From contig CAZZCG010000004.1 in the NCBI GenBank assembly GCA_964653145.1, positions 142,364-206,363 on the forward strand: a stretch of DNA of 64,000 nt, given 5' to 3'. The notes below the pieces were generated by a model, which saw only the letters and a list, made by a program, of their open reading frames with translations, did no database searches and had not been told where the DNA came from. Source of the DNA: Pseudocalidococcus sp964653145 (GTDB lineage Bacteria > Cyanobacteriota > Cyanobacteriia > Thermosynechococcales > Thermosynechococcaceae). Shown here piece after piece: positions 26,992 through 35,899 of the stretch. A program made the translations under genes and the position numbers. The stretch's first letter is position 1. Each line of letters begins with the position of its first letter.

Positions 26992-27201
26992 TTACTTTTT
27001 CTTGGTTTGGGGCGTTTCCGGTTGGAGTTCACTCAAGCGAAAGGTCACTAGCTTATCCCAGTTGCCCCCTTCAAATAAAACCGCAGCTTTACCGTCTGTA
27101 ATTCGCTGCACCAGGCCCTGGAATCCAAAGTAGGTATCCCCCGGATTGATGACCTTGACAACAGTTCCGGGCAGAATCAAGGTTTGCGACAAACTAGCCA
27201 T
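26992..27201 (-). CDS. ndhS: NAD(P)H-quinone oxidoreductase subunit S
   Basis: NdhS is the SH3-like subunit of photosynthetic complex I that helps bind ferredoxin. The 69-residue protein has the core TVVKVINPGDTYFGFQGLVQRI and VLFEGGNWDKLVTFRL followed by a lysine-rich tail. Length and motif fit the cyanobacterial family. Start ATG 27201. ndhB of the same complex is at 57.9 kb. Confidence 0.9.
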   Translation of the reverse strand: MASLSQTLILPGTVVKVINPGDTYFGFQGLVQRITDGKAAVLFEGGNWDKLVTFRLSELQPETPQTKKK

Positions 27202-27522
27202 AGTTGTGGTTCCAGTAATTGCAAGTAAAACATTAGGACCTGCCTTAGCTTAAACCGTGGCCTGGGATCGGGAAAAGCCTCAATCTATAGGATCCCCAAA
27301 TCAGTCGTAGCTTAAATCACAAAGAGCGAATGTCAAGAAATCCTGACATAAATCTGCTGGTTAGCCAATTTTGGGGATCAATTGCTTAACAGAACTTGAC
27401 GTATCTGGGGATCGCCACCCAAACTGAACTCAATCTGAATCTCTAAGACACTCATAATTCAACCTTTTTTCAAGTGATTGTCCTGTTGTCAGATTTAACC
27501 TCGATTAATTAGGAGGTGTTTT
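27202..27522. promoter_or_regulatory. leader/spacer with inverted repeats upstream of the DUF4912 gene
   Basis: This 321-bp spacer divides ndhS from the divergent DUF4912 gene. GATCCCCAAA (27291-27300) is repeated in inverted form at 27370-27379, and a short inverted repeat ATGTCA/TGACAT lies at 27330-27349 between them. A strong ribosome site AGGAGGTG precedes the ATG at 27523. No coding region was seen. The repeats could be operators or form a leader hairpin. Confidence 0.4.
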
Positions 27523-28779
27523 ATGCCTAAAGAACAACCCCCCTTGGAAGACATGACCCTGCGTCAATTGCGGCGTGTGGCCAGTGAATTCCAGGTTTCT
27601 CGGTACAGCCGTATGCGCAAAGACCAACTTTTAGACGCGATCCGTGAAAAACAAGTTGTTGTTCCTGCGGTCAGCCAACCCGTCCCCCCTAAATTGGAGT
27701 CTCAAGAAAAAGTGGAAGCTGCAAAATTTGATCTCGGGCCTGCTGTTGATTTAGATGATGCCTTAGCGACGGTTGATGAGGGCCTGGGGGATTTGCCGGG
27801 TGGTTATGGCGAAAGTCGAATTGTCCTCATGCCCCGGGATCCCCAATGGGCCTACACCTACTGGGATGTTCCCAACGAACACCGGGAAGAACTGCGGCGA
27901 CAGGGCGGGCAACAACTGGCGTTACGGATTTACGATGCCACCAATGTTAATCTGGACAGCCAAATTCCCCACAGCGTTCAAGAGTATCCCGCTGATGAAC
28001 TAGCCCGGGAGTGGTACTTACCCATTCCTGTCAGTGACCGCGACTACATTGTCGAAATTGGCTACCGGTGTGCTGATGGGCGTTGGTTGGCCTTAGCTCG
28101 CTCTGCCCCCGTGCGGATTCCCCCCACCTATCCCTCTGATTGGATTTGGGATCAGTTCATTACCGTGGATTGGGATTTAGACCTACGGGGTAAAACCCTG
28201 TTCAATTTGGGAACACCCGAAACCGTAGCCCCTGAAGCAGAAGCAAGCCCGATTTACGACAACATCTTTGGCCTGGCCCAGGGTGTGGAAGCGCAACGGG
28301 TGGCTGGATCACTCTTTGGTTCCATGCAAATGCTGCCCACCTCGGCGGAAATGTTGCCCTCCCAAGCCATTAGTTCCTATGTTTTTCCTTCGGGTGTAGG
28401 TCTGTGGGCGGTGCCAACGGCCTCTGGATTAACCATGTCCGGTGTCGGCTTGTCGGCCTCTGCTCCCCCGATCAAACCTCGGCAGTTCTGGTTGGTGGCT
28501 GATGCAGAATTGATTGTCTATGGCGCCACTGAGCCTGATGCAACTGTGACCATTGGTGGAAAAGTGATCGAGCTCAGTCCCGATGGCACCTTCCGCTTCC
28601 AAATGTCTTTCCAAGATGGCTTAATTGACTTTCCGATCAAAGCCGTCGCCGCAGATGGTGAGCAAAACCGAGAAATTCACATGAAATTCACACGGGAAAC
28701 TCCAGCCCGGCGGACCAATACTAAGGCTGAAGCGGCCCAGGAATGGTTTGTGGATGGCGAGTGGAAAGCCCCGGTCTAA
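27523..28779 (+). CDS. DUF4912 protein with N-terminal Rho-N/SAP-like domain
   Basis: The 418-residue protein begins with a Rho-N-like helix-turn-helix (LEDMTLRQLRRVASEFQVSRYS, about residues 8-45), a fold used for nucleic-acid or protein contact. A DUF4912 domain follows at about 85-215 (RIVLMPRDPQWAYTYWDVP, DRDYIVEIGYR). The rest is low in motifs, with a beta-rich C-terminal part (ELIVYGATEPDATVTIGGK) resembling a small Ig-like domain. Function unknown. A strong Shine-Dalgarno sequence suggests good translation, and a clear terminator follows. Confidence 0.8.
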   Translation: MPKEQPPLEDMTLRQLRRVASEFQVSRYSRMRKDQLLDAIREKQVVVPAVSQPVPPKLESQEKVEAAKFDLGPAVDLDDALATVDEGLGDLPGGYGESRIVLMPRDPQWAYTYWDVPNEHREELRRQGGQQLALRIYDATNVNLDSQIPHSVQEYPADELAREWYLPIPVSDRDYIVEIGYRCADGRWLALARSAPVRIPPTYPSDWIWDQFITVDWDLDLRGKTLFNLGTPETVAPEAEASPIYDNIFGLAQGVEAQRVAGSLFGSMQMLPTSAEMLPSQAISSYVFPSGVGLWAVPTASGLTMSGVGLSASAPPIKPRQFWLVADAELIVYGATEPDATVTIGGKVIELSPDGTFRFQMSFQDGLIDFPIKAVAADGEQNREIHMKFTRETPARRTNTKAEAAQEWFVDGEWKAPV

Positions 28780-28818
28780 GATTGCCTAAAGCCTGAAAAC
28801 CCTTAAGAACTTGACTAG

Positions 28819-28841
28819 CCCTGGATCTTCCGGGGTTTTTT
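28819..28841 (+). terminator. intrinsic terminator after the DUF4912 gene
   Basis: CCCTGG and CCGGGG pair over six bases (one G-U) around the loop ATCTT and are followed by six T residues. It lies about 40 bp past the stop. Confidence 0.75.
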
Positions 28842-29015
28842 AATGTCGAGATATTCGAGCTTTGAGTTCTATTGCTCATCTCGTAAACATAATCTATTGA
28901 TCACATCAAGTCTTTTGGATTTTTACATTCGATAGAAAATATGAATGAGTTGACCAGGCGGAAAATTGAACAAGGTTTCAACCGGGAATTACAGGCTTAA
29001 TTTCTGAACTTAAAT

Positions 29016-30800
29016 TTAAGAACGAGCGGCAGATTTTTTACGGGTGGTTTTCGTCTTACTTGGGTTTGTTTTGTCCTTAAGGGAATGGCGGATTTCCGTG
29101 GCCTGGGCCAAGAGAGCGGCGGCAAAGTCCAAAACTGGTTGATTTGTATCGCCCCCAGCCAGTTTGGCCAATTCTTCTGCCCGTTGGTCGATGTTCAGGG
29201 GATAGATACTGACAGTTGTTTGTTGCGTTGTCTCTGCGACCTGTTTTTCAACGTGGAAATGGGTATCAGCGAGGGCAGCGATAATTGGTTGATGGGTGAC
29301 ACAGAGAACTTGATGTTGTTGGGCCAGATGGTAGAGCTTTTCACCGATGGCTTGGGCGACTCGGCCGGATACACCGACATCAATTTCATCAAAGATCAGG
29401 GTATTGACTGTTTCAATGGTGGCAAAACAGGCCCGCAATGCCAGCAAAAATCGGCTCATTTCTCCACCGGAGGCGGTTTCACTCAAGGGCTGGAGGGGTT
29501 GACCAGGGTTAGGACTAAAAAGAAAGTTAATGAGGTCTGCACCGTGGCTCGTGGCAGAGATGGGTTGAAGTTGGGCCTGGAATTGGACCCGTTCCATGGC
29601 AAGGGGATGAAGTTCTTGAACCAGTTGTTGACCCAGTTGTTGCGCGGTAACCAATCGGAGTTGATGGAGTTCGGCACAGGCCTGGTGGAGGTGAGTTTCC
29701 GCGGCCTGGAGTTGGGCATTGAGTTCATCTTGGCTCGTGGTTGTGGCCAGGAGGGCTTTGAAATCCGTCTCAATCTTGGCCTGGTAAGTGATTGCATCTC
29801 GAAGGGTGGGGCCGTATTTTCGCAAAATTTGTTTTAGGTGGGCGATCCGATCGGTTACATCTTCTAAACGCTGGGGGTCGCCATCCAGACCATCGGTATA
29901 GTTTCTCAGTTGCCGACTTGCGGTTTCAATTTGGCATAAGGCCGCTTCCACCAGTTCTTGGATGGGGGCAATGCTGGCATCGTATTGCTGCATTTCCTGG
30001 AGTAAACCCGCCGCTTCCCCAACTAAATCCACACTGGCCGGGCCCCGTTCCTGTTCGCAAAGGCATTGATAGGCGCGAAGACTTTGGCTGCGTAGCTGTT
30101 CAAGGTGGTTTAGGCGGCGAAATTCCTCCTCCAGATGTTCCAACTCATCCACATCCTCGAGATTTGCCAAGCGTAATTCTTGTAATTGAAATTTATAAAG
30201 ATCCAGTTGCTGTAACCGTTGTTGTTCCCCTTGACGCGCATCCAGTTGAGACTGGCGGAGGGTTTGCCAAGCACCATAGGCAGCAGCTACAGTTTGACGG
30301 GCAGTTACCACCTCAGCTCCCCCAAAGCTATCCAACCAATCCCGCTGCACCCCGGCCTGGAGAATTTGACTGGCTTGGCCTTGGGCGGTAATGGCGACGA
30401 CTAAATCCCGCAGGGCCTGGAGCTGTTGCCGGTTGACCAAGACCCCATTCACCCGTGAACGACTCCGCAGACTGCCTCCGGCCAAGGATAGTTCGCGACT
30501 ACAGACTAGGGTTTCATCGAGGGGATCAAGTTCTGCTGTTGCCAACCAGGCTTGTAATGGAGGTGTGAGGGAGAACGTAGCTTCAATTAACGTTCGCAGC
30601 GGGGTTGTGTCATTGGTGGGATTGTTAACGGTCCGGATCACACGACTGGATAATTTGCCACCCAAGACGCCGTCAATAGCATCAAGAATAATTGACTTGC
30701 CTGCCCCAGTTTCCCCCGTTAACACATTGAGTCCCGGGCCAAAATTCACCTCAAGCTGATCAATGAGGGCAAAATTCTCAATCCGTAAACTGACTAGCAT
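29016..30800 (-). CDS. recN: DNA repair protein RecN
   Basis: RecN is an SMC-like ATPase for double-strand break repair. From ATG 30800 it has 594 residues (MLVSLRIENFALIDQLEVNF). The Walker A loop is GETGAGKS at 29-36, the long central part is coiled coil, and the C-terminal end has the ABC signature ETASGGEMSRF and Walker B LIFDEIDVGVSG. The frame is open up to 30977, but that region lies inside the upstream GTPase gene and lacks family similarity. The start overlaps the end of that gene by 23 bp, so translation is probably coupled. The C-terminus is Lys/Thr-rich. Confidence 0.95.
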   Translation of the reverse strand: MLVSLRIENFALIDQLEVNFGPGLNVLTGETGAGKSIILDAIDGVLGGKLSSRVIRTVNNPTNDTTPLRTLIEATFSLTPPLQAWLATAELDPLDETLVCSRELSLAGGSLRSRSRVNGVLVNRQQLQALRDLVVAITAQGQASQILQAGVQRDWLDSFGGAEVVTARQTVAAAYGAWQTLRQSQLDARQGEQQRLQQLDLYKFQLQELRLANLEDVDELEHLEEEFRRLNHLEQLRSQSLRAYQCLCEQERGPASVDLVGEAAGLLQEMQQYDASIAPIQELVEAALCQIETASRQLRNYTDGLDGDPQRLEDVTDRIAHLKQILRKYGPTLRDAITYQAKIETDFKALLATTTSQDELNAQLQAAETHLHQACAELHQLRLVTAQQLGQQLVQELHPLAMERVQFQAQLQPISATSHGADLINFLFSPNPGQPLQPLSETASGGEMSRFLLALRACFATIETVNTLIFDEIDVGVSGRVAQAIGEKLYHLAQQHQVLCVTHQPIIAALADTHFHVEKQVAETTQQTTVSIYPLNIDQRAEELAKLAGGDTNQPVLDFAAALLAQATEIRHSLKDKTNPSKTKTTRKKSAARS

Positions 30801-32031
30801 TGGCCTGGGTAAGGGTCGCGGGTTCCGGTAGCCCCATCGTAACCGATTGTTCTGGCAAGGCAGCCTCCAGGCCTGGGATGGTGAGCGGATATCCTGCTTG
30901 GACATGACGGTGAAGAATCCCGGTGAGTGCATAGAGCCCCCAGGCCCCAAACCCCAATTGCGTGAGTCCAAGACCAATGCCCCCCCAGGCCGATTCCGAA
31001 AATCCCCCCAGCATCCCGATTTCGCCAGTCAATACCAGGCCAAGAGTAATCCAAAGAATTTTTTGCCAAACTTGACCACTGGCTGGAGGCGTTAGGGGAA
31101 TGCCATAGAACTTGCAGCAAAACCGTACCCAGCCAAAACTGCCCAGCAACCCCACTAACCCATCAACCCAGATCCAAGGGAAGAGACTAATGCTGAGCCC
31201 CAGCAGCAGCACCCCCACCAACGATTGATTGGGCAAGGACTGAGCCAACAACGCTGTACCCAGGTTTTTTTCAATCTCCTGGGCCTGGTTGAGAACCTGG
31301 AGACACCGGGAAGAAACGGCCTGATGTTGCAACCAATGGCCTAGCTTCAGGATGAGCGGGTCTACGGCAGGGGGATTAACCTGTGTCTCAGCATTACCTG
31401 CAGGAGCCGCACTGACCAGGATGATGTTATCCCTAGAGATTGCCGCCCCGAAACCCGCTTGCCGTAGTTGATGTTCCAGATCGGTGTTTGACCAGGCCGG
31501 GTAAAGATCCTGCTTGTTGGAGATCAGGAACACCGGCAACTTCAGGGTCTGTAGGCGGGCCAGTGCCGATAATTCTAGGGGATTCAGCGGCCCCGCGGTG
31601 ACGAACAACACTAAGTCCGATTGTTGGGCTACCTCCCAGGCCATGGCGGCGCGGGTCTCTCCATCAACCTCATCCAGGCCTGGGGTATCGGTCAAATCTA
31701 AGGCATAGGAATTTCCGTCCAGAAGGAATTGCCAACGGACGGAGTGGGGCCAAGGGGTAACCCCGTGGAGAGGGCCAGTCAGAAATTGGGGTTGGCCGAG
31801 GAGCGCATTGATCAACGCTGATTTACCCCGACTCACCTGCCCCAGAAGCACCACCCGCCAAACTGGAACTGCCAGTTTTTTCTCTAGGTTGACGAGTTCT
31901 CCCCAAATCGTGGCCTGGTGGGGATGATGGAGTTGATGCCAGGCAATCAACTGCTGTAACTGGGCCTGGGTTTGTTGCAGTTCAGATGGAGGACTTACCA
32001 CGGACAGAGGCGATTCTGAGACTTTTTCCAT
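30778..32031 (-). CDS. membrane-associated GTPase of the Era/dynamin-like type
   Basis: The 417-residue protein has an N-terminal GTPase domain: P-loop GQVSRGKSALIN (64-75), DTPG at 115-118 and NKQD at 172-175. The C-terminal 150 residues hold about four hydrophobic segments (VGVLLLGLSISLFPWIWVDG, VLTGEIGMLGGF and others). Such GTPases with membrane tails are common in cyanobacteria and mostly uncharacterised. It overlaps recN by 23 bp, which suggests co-expression and not necessarily shared function. Start ATG 32031. Confidence 0.85.
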   Translation of the reverse strand: MEKVSESPLSVVSPPSELQQTQAQLQQLIAWHQLHHPHQATIWGELVNLEKKLAVPVWRVVLLGQVSRGKSALINALLGQPQFLTGPLHGVTPWPHSVRWQFLLDGNSYALDLTDTPGLDEVDGETRAAMAWEVAQQSDLVLFVTAGPLNPLELSALARLQTLKLPVFLISNKQDLYPAWSNTDLEHQLRQAGFGAAISRDNIILVSAAPAGNAETQVNPPAVDPLILKLGHWLQHQAVSSRCLQVLNQAQEIEKNLGTALLAQSLPNQSLVGVLLLGLSISLFPWIWVDGLVGLLGSFGWVRFCCKFYGIPLTPPASGQVWQKILWITLGLVLTGEIGMLGGFSESAWGGIGLGLTQLGFGAWGLYALTGILHRHVQAGYPLTIPGLEAALPEQSVTMGLPEPATLTQANASQFTD

Positions 32032-32227
32032 TTTTACCCATTGTCATTTCCCAAAAAAATAGAACACATCCATGCTGACAACCGTAACGCCTCGCATTTG
32101 TTGAGTACCTTAGCTGGAAAGACACAACCATCAAGCTCGGCCAAGGGGAAAACTGAAGGCTGTTGCAAAGTAAAACTGACTAAACTAAAAGTCTGATTCA
32201 CCATTTTGGTCAACTCTAAATTACCCT

Positions 32228-33577
32228 ATGCCTCACCTTGCCCAGCCCCCAGAGCAGTTAGCGGAACACTTCAAGGCCCTCAGCCAGAGTCTTTTAAATG
32301 AACTCCAGGCCCAGGAACATCTCTACTTAACGCTACGGGGCGAAACCAGCGACTTTATCCGCTTTACCCAGGCCAAGGTTAGACAAATCGGCACTGTGAT
32401 GGATGCCAGCCTCAGTCTTAACTTGATTGCCCAGGATCGCTCAGCCCAGGCAAGTATTCCCTGCACCGGAATCCTCGAAAGCGATTTAGCCTTGGGACGC
32501 GTCACCCTAGAGCTCCTACGCCAAGAACTTCCAGAACTACCTCCGGATCCCTACCTTGTCCTGCCCCAAAATTCAGGCTCCAGTTTTCAAATCCATCCCG
32601 GTCACCTCTTAGCCCCAGAAACCGCTGTCCCGGAAATCCTCACCCCTGTCCAGAATTTGGACTTCACCGGCCTATACGCCGCTGGCCTGGTCTATGTCGG
32701 CAATAGTAATTCCACGGGACAACACCATTGGTTCGCAACGGAAAGTTTCACCCTGGATTACTCTTTGATTACACCCACCGGTAAGGCCGTAAAAGCGATC
32801 CAGGCCGGGGATACTTGGTCCGCAGAACGCTATCACGCCCAAATAGAAGCCGCCCGTGGGCAACTGCAAATTCTTGAGCAACCCGTCAAAACTATTACCC
32901 CTGGTCAATACCGTACCTATTTAGCCCCCGCTGCCACCGCAGAGTTAGTTGGAATGTTGTCCTGGGGAGCCGTGAGTGAGTCTGCCCTCCGTCAGGGAGA
33001 GAGTGCCTTTGCACCTTTGCGGGAGGGGAAACATCTCTCAGAGCAGTTCAGTCTCACTGAAAACTTCAGCCAAGGTCGCGTCCCGCGCTTTAACAGTCAA
33101 GGTGAAATTGCCCCAGAACAATTACCAATTCTTTGCCAAGGTAAATTAGTCAATACCCTCATTAATAGCCGGACTGCAAAGGAATATGGCCTGGAGAGTA
33201 ATGGGGCAGACATCGGTGAAGCCTTGCGCTCTCCAGAAATTACCCCTGGCACCCTCAATGAAGCCGAGATTCTCAACACCCTAGGGACAGGACTCTACCT
33301 GAGTAATCTGCACTATCTGAATTGGAGTGACCGCCCCAAGGGACGGATTACCGGGATGACCCGCTATGCCTGCTTTTGGGTAGACCAAGGCGAGATTATT
33401 GCCCCAATTCAAGACCTTCGCTTCGATGACAGCTTGTATCGATTTTGGGGCGAGAACTTAATTGGTCTTACAGCTACCCCCGACTACATTGCCAACACGG
33501 ATACCTACGAACATCGGGCGTTGGGGGGGAGCTTTGTCCCAGGGGCGTTAATCGCCGACTTCACATTTACCCTTTAG
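32228..33577 (+). CDS. TldD/PmbA family metalloprotease-like protein
   Basis: The 449-residue protein matches the TldE/PmbA side of the TldD/TldE family, proteases that process modified peptides and degrade unfolded ones. Family blocks visible are FTQAKVRQIGTV near the N-terminus and GAVSESALRQGESAF, LSEQFSLTEN and ALGGSFVPGALIADF toward the end. The metal-binding HExxxH of TldD is not seen, which fits the non-catalytic partner or a cyanobacterial variant. No second family member is next to it. Start ATG 32228. Confidence 0.85.
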   Translation: MPHLAQPPEQLAEHFKALSQSLLNELQAQEHLYLTLRGETSDFIRFTQAKVRQIGTVMDASLSLNLIAQDRSAQASIPCTGILESDLALGRVTLELLRQELPELPPDPYLVLPQNSGSSFQIHPGHLLAPETAVPEILTPVQNLDFTGLYAAGLVYVGNSNSTGQHHWFATESFTLDYSLITPTGKAVKAIQAGDTWSAERYHAQIEAARGQLQILEQPVKTITPGQYRTYLAPAATAELVGMLSWGAVSESALRQGESAFAPLREGKHLSEQFSLTENFSQGRVPRFNSQGEIAPEQLPILCQGKLVNTLINSRTAKEYGLESNGADIGEALRSPEITPGTLNEAEILNTLGTGLYLSNLHYLNWSDRPKGRITGMTRYACFWVDQGEIIAPIQDLRFDDSLYRFWGENLIGLTATPDYIANTDTYEHRALGGSFVPGALIADFTFTL

Positions 33578-33649
33578 GTCATCCGTCAACCCAAAACTGG
33601 CCTCAGGGTGGCAGTGCTAGACTCAAAATGCTGCCTCTGAGACCCTGGA

Positions 33650-34534
33650 ATGCTCCTTCCCCCTGGATTTCGCCGTCAGTCACAACTCACAGACTTGGGT
33701 CGGGTCGCCTACGCAATAGCAGACCCACTGCAAACCTCCGTTGAGGCACCCCCAGAAACTCTTCTCTTTCTCCATGGCTTTGGGGGTGGTTCCTCCAGCT
33801 ATGAATGGTCTCTGGTTTATCCTGCCTTTGCTGCAACCCATCAGGTGATTGCCCCGGATTTAGTTGGCTGGGGCGACTCCGAACATCCACGGCAATCCTA
33901 TACCGATGCCGATTATCTGGGTTTGATTGAAACCTTGATCACTGAGTTTACCCAGGCCCGGCCAATTACCGTCATTGCATCATCACTGACAGCGGCCTTG
34001 GTGATTCGGGCAGCCGTGGCGATCCCAGAGAGACTAAAGCGGCTGATTCTATTTCATCCCAGTGGCTTGAGTGACTTTGGTGAGGATTTTCGCTCCAGTT
34101 TCTTAGCCCAAATGATCGCAATCCCTGGCCTGGATCAAGTGGTGTATTGGTTTGGGATTGCTACGGAATTTGGTATTCAAACCTTCATGGCCCAGCGTCA
34201 ATTTGCCGATTCCGACTGCATTAGTCCAGCGATGATCCAAGCCTATCTGCGCTCTGCGGAGATGGAAAATGCAGACTGTGCGGCCTTGTCCTTTGTCCGG
34301 GGGGATTTATGCTTTGACCTGACAGATTATCTACCCGCCCTTGCAGTCCCCACCTATGTTCTTTGGGGTAGTCAGGCTCAACTGTCTCCATTGAGTCTTG
34401 GCCAGGCCCTGATGCCCTTAAATCCCCAGGCCCTACGCGACTTTATTGTCATTACCCAGGTTGGTTTAACCCCGCAATTGGAATGTCCAGCAACCACCAT
34501 TGGTCTGATTCATCGGTGTTTAGCGGCGGCCTAG
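33650..34534 (+). CDS. alpha/beta hydrolase fold protein with altered active site
   Basis: The 294-residue protein has the alpha/beta hydrolase layout: the oxyanion loop FLHGFGGGSSSYEW, VIAPDLVGWGDSEHP, and the nucleophile strand. The nucleophile elbow reads VIASSLTAAL, with Ala in place of the usual first Gly and Thr two places after Ser. The acid loop reads WGSQAQLSP, without the usual Asp, and the histidine loop reads VGLTPQLECP, without His. It may be a non-enzymatic relative or use other residues. It follows the TldD/PmbA gene by 72 bp. Start ATG 33650. Confidence 0.8.
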   Translation: MLLPPGFRRQSQLTDLGRVAYAIADPLQTSVEAPPETLLFLHGFGGGSSSYEWSLVYPAFAATHQVIAPDLVGWGDSEHPRQSYTDADYLGLIETLITEFTQARPITVIASSLTAALVIRAAVAIPERLKRLILFHPSGLSDFGEDFRSSFLAQMIAIPGLDQVVYWFGIATEFGIQTFMAQRQFADSDCISPAMIQAYLRSAEMENADCAALSFVRGDLCFDLTDYLPALAVPTYVLWGSQAQLSPLSLGQALMPLNPQALRDFIVITQVGLTPQLECPATTIGLIHRCLAAA

Positions 34535-34542
34535 AAGAGGGT

Positions 34543-35007
34543 TCAATTGGCCGGTGGGGGTTGGACAGACAGATCGTCAGCAGAGGCAGGAAAGTCAATG
34601 CCGACAATTTTTCGATCCTGATTAAAAATCAGAATTAAGTCATCGGTGAGGTTGGCAAATTGAATGTTCACCACCACCACTTCTCCCTCGACTCGACTGC
34701 CAATGCGCTGCTTAAAATCTCCAGTTTCCTTGAGAAAGGCGCGACTTTTGTGCATTAACACCCGCGGCGGATTTTCACTTTGGGTTTGGGGAGCTAGAAA
34801 TGTCCAGGCCTGGTCAAACTTTTGGGCAAAGAGGGCATCCACAAAGGCTTCAGCATTGGCCTGGAGTTGACCGGGGGTTGGGGGATTTTGTTCAGCTTCA
34901 GCCAAGTAGAATGTTGAGCCTCCCTGGGGATGGGCCAAAACCAGGCCTGGGGTAAATACCGCCATCAAAACACCAGTAACACCAACAAGCTGCTGCCAAT
35001 TCTTCAT
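34543..35007 (-). CDS. secreted DUF3887-like protein
   Basis: From ATG 35007 the product has about 154 residues: a signal peptide (MKNWQQLVGVTGVLMAVF, cleavage near VLA-HPQ) and a mature NTF2-like alpha+beta domain (ANAEAFVDALFAQKFDQAWTFL, GEVVVVNIQFANLTDDLILIFN) that resembles DUF3887. Function unknown; such domains often bind small ligands or partner proteins outside the cytoplasm. The frame is open to 35031. Convergent with the hydrolase gene. Confidence 0.72.
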   Translation of the reverse strand: MKNWQQLVGVTGVLMAVFTPGLVLAHPQGGSTFYLAEAEQNPPTPGQLQANAEAFVDALFAQKFDQAWTFLAPQTQSENPPRVLMHKSRAFLKETGDFKQRIGSRVEGEVVVVNIQFANLTDDLILIFNQDRKIVGIDFPASADDLSVQPPPAN

Positions 35008-35134
35008 ACTCACTCCCGCTGATGTGGACATGAACCCTCTGACAGTAGCTTAGGCGAAATAGTTGCCCAGGACTAGGGACAGGATTATTTCAACCCTAGA
35101 ACTTTGTAAGATTGGGACGAACCATTGGAAAACC

Positions 35135-35827
35135 ATGATGAGTACAGTGTCTTTCCCCCCTGGCCTGGAATCCCTCGCGGGTGGCTTAGTTGTTTCTTGC
35201 CAGGCCCCAGTTAACTCCCCCTTGCATGATCCGATGGTGATTGCGGCCATGGCCAAAGCAGCGGTTAATCAAGGGGCCGTGGGGGTTCGGATTGACAGTC
35301 CCGCCCACATTGCTGCCGTCCGTCAAGCGGTGTCTGTACCGATCATTGGCCTGTGGAAACAAGTTAGTCCCGACTATCCGGTTTACATTACCCCTTGTTT
35401 TGATCAAGCCGAAGCCGTTGCCCTCGCCGGTGCAGACCTAATTGCCATTGATGCCACGCAACGCCCCCGTCCAGAAGACCTCGCCACCCTGATCACCAAA
35501 ATTCAAGATCACCTCGGTAAACCTGTGATGGCGGATATTGATACTGTTGAGTCGGCCCAGTCCGCCGCTGAATTCGGAGTCGATTGTGTCGGCACAACCC
35601 TCTTTGGCTACACCGAAACAACTGTGGGCTTTAATCCCCCGGCCTGGGATCTATTGGCTGCCTTAGTTAAGACCTTGAAAATTCCGATCATTTGCGAGGG
35701 TGGCATTAGCTCTCCAGATATGGCCCACCAGGCCCTGAAAATGGGAGCCAATTGTGTGGTGGTGGGTACGGATATTACGGGAATTGATCTGAAGGTGAAG
35801 GCTTACCTCAAGGCAATGCAGGGGTGA
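35135..35827 (+). CDS. nanE: N-acetylmannosamine-6-phosphate 2-epimerase
   Basis: NanE interconverts ManNAc-6-P and GlcNAc-6-P. The 231-residue TIM-barrel protein shows GGLVVSCQAP, GAVGVRIDSPAHI, VPIIGLWK, DLIAIDAT and IICEGGISSPDMA, all typical of the family. ATG 35135 or the adjacent ATG 35138 is the start; the open frame reaches back to 35063. No sialic-acid catabolic gene is nearby, so the enzyme probably serves amino-sugar salvage or cell-surface sugar synthesis. Confidence 0.92.
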   Translation: MMSTVSFPPGLESLAGGLVVSCQAPVNSPLHDPMVIAAMAKAAVNQGAVGVRIDSPAHIAAVRQAVSVPIIGLWKQVSPDYPVYITPCFDQAEAVALAGADLIAIDATQRPRPEDLATLITKIQDHLGKPVMADIDTVESAQSAAEFGVDCVGTTLFGYTETTVGFNPPAWDLLAALVKTLKIPIICEGGISSPDMAHQALKMGANCVVVGTDITGIDLKVKAYLKAMQG

Positions 35828-35833
35828 ATTTTC

Positions 35834-35873
35834 CAAAAAAACAAGCCCAGAAACAAAGGTCTCCAGGCCTGTT
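35834..35873 (-). terminator. intrinsic terminator after apcE
   Basis: On the minus strand AACAGGCCTGG (35873-35863) pairs with CTGGGCTTGTT (35850-35840) over eleven positions including three G-U pairs and is followed by a run of seven T residues. It lies about 30 bp beyond the apcE stop. One arm contains the common GGCCTGG heptamer. Confidence 0.75.
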
Positions 35874-35899
35874 GAAAATCAATGGTTAAGAACAGCTAC

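Noticed and set aside
26832..27032. 66-codon minus-strand frame between ddl and ndhS
   Set aside because: It overlaps both genes in another frame, and its product is basic and without motifs.
29792..30391. 199-codon open frame opposite recN
   Set aside because: It lies wholly inside recN on the other strand, and its product is low-complexity Pro/Gly/Arg with no family features.
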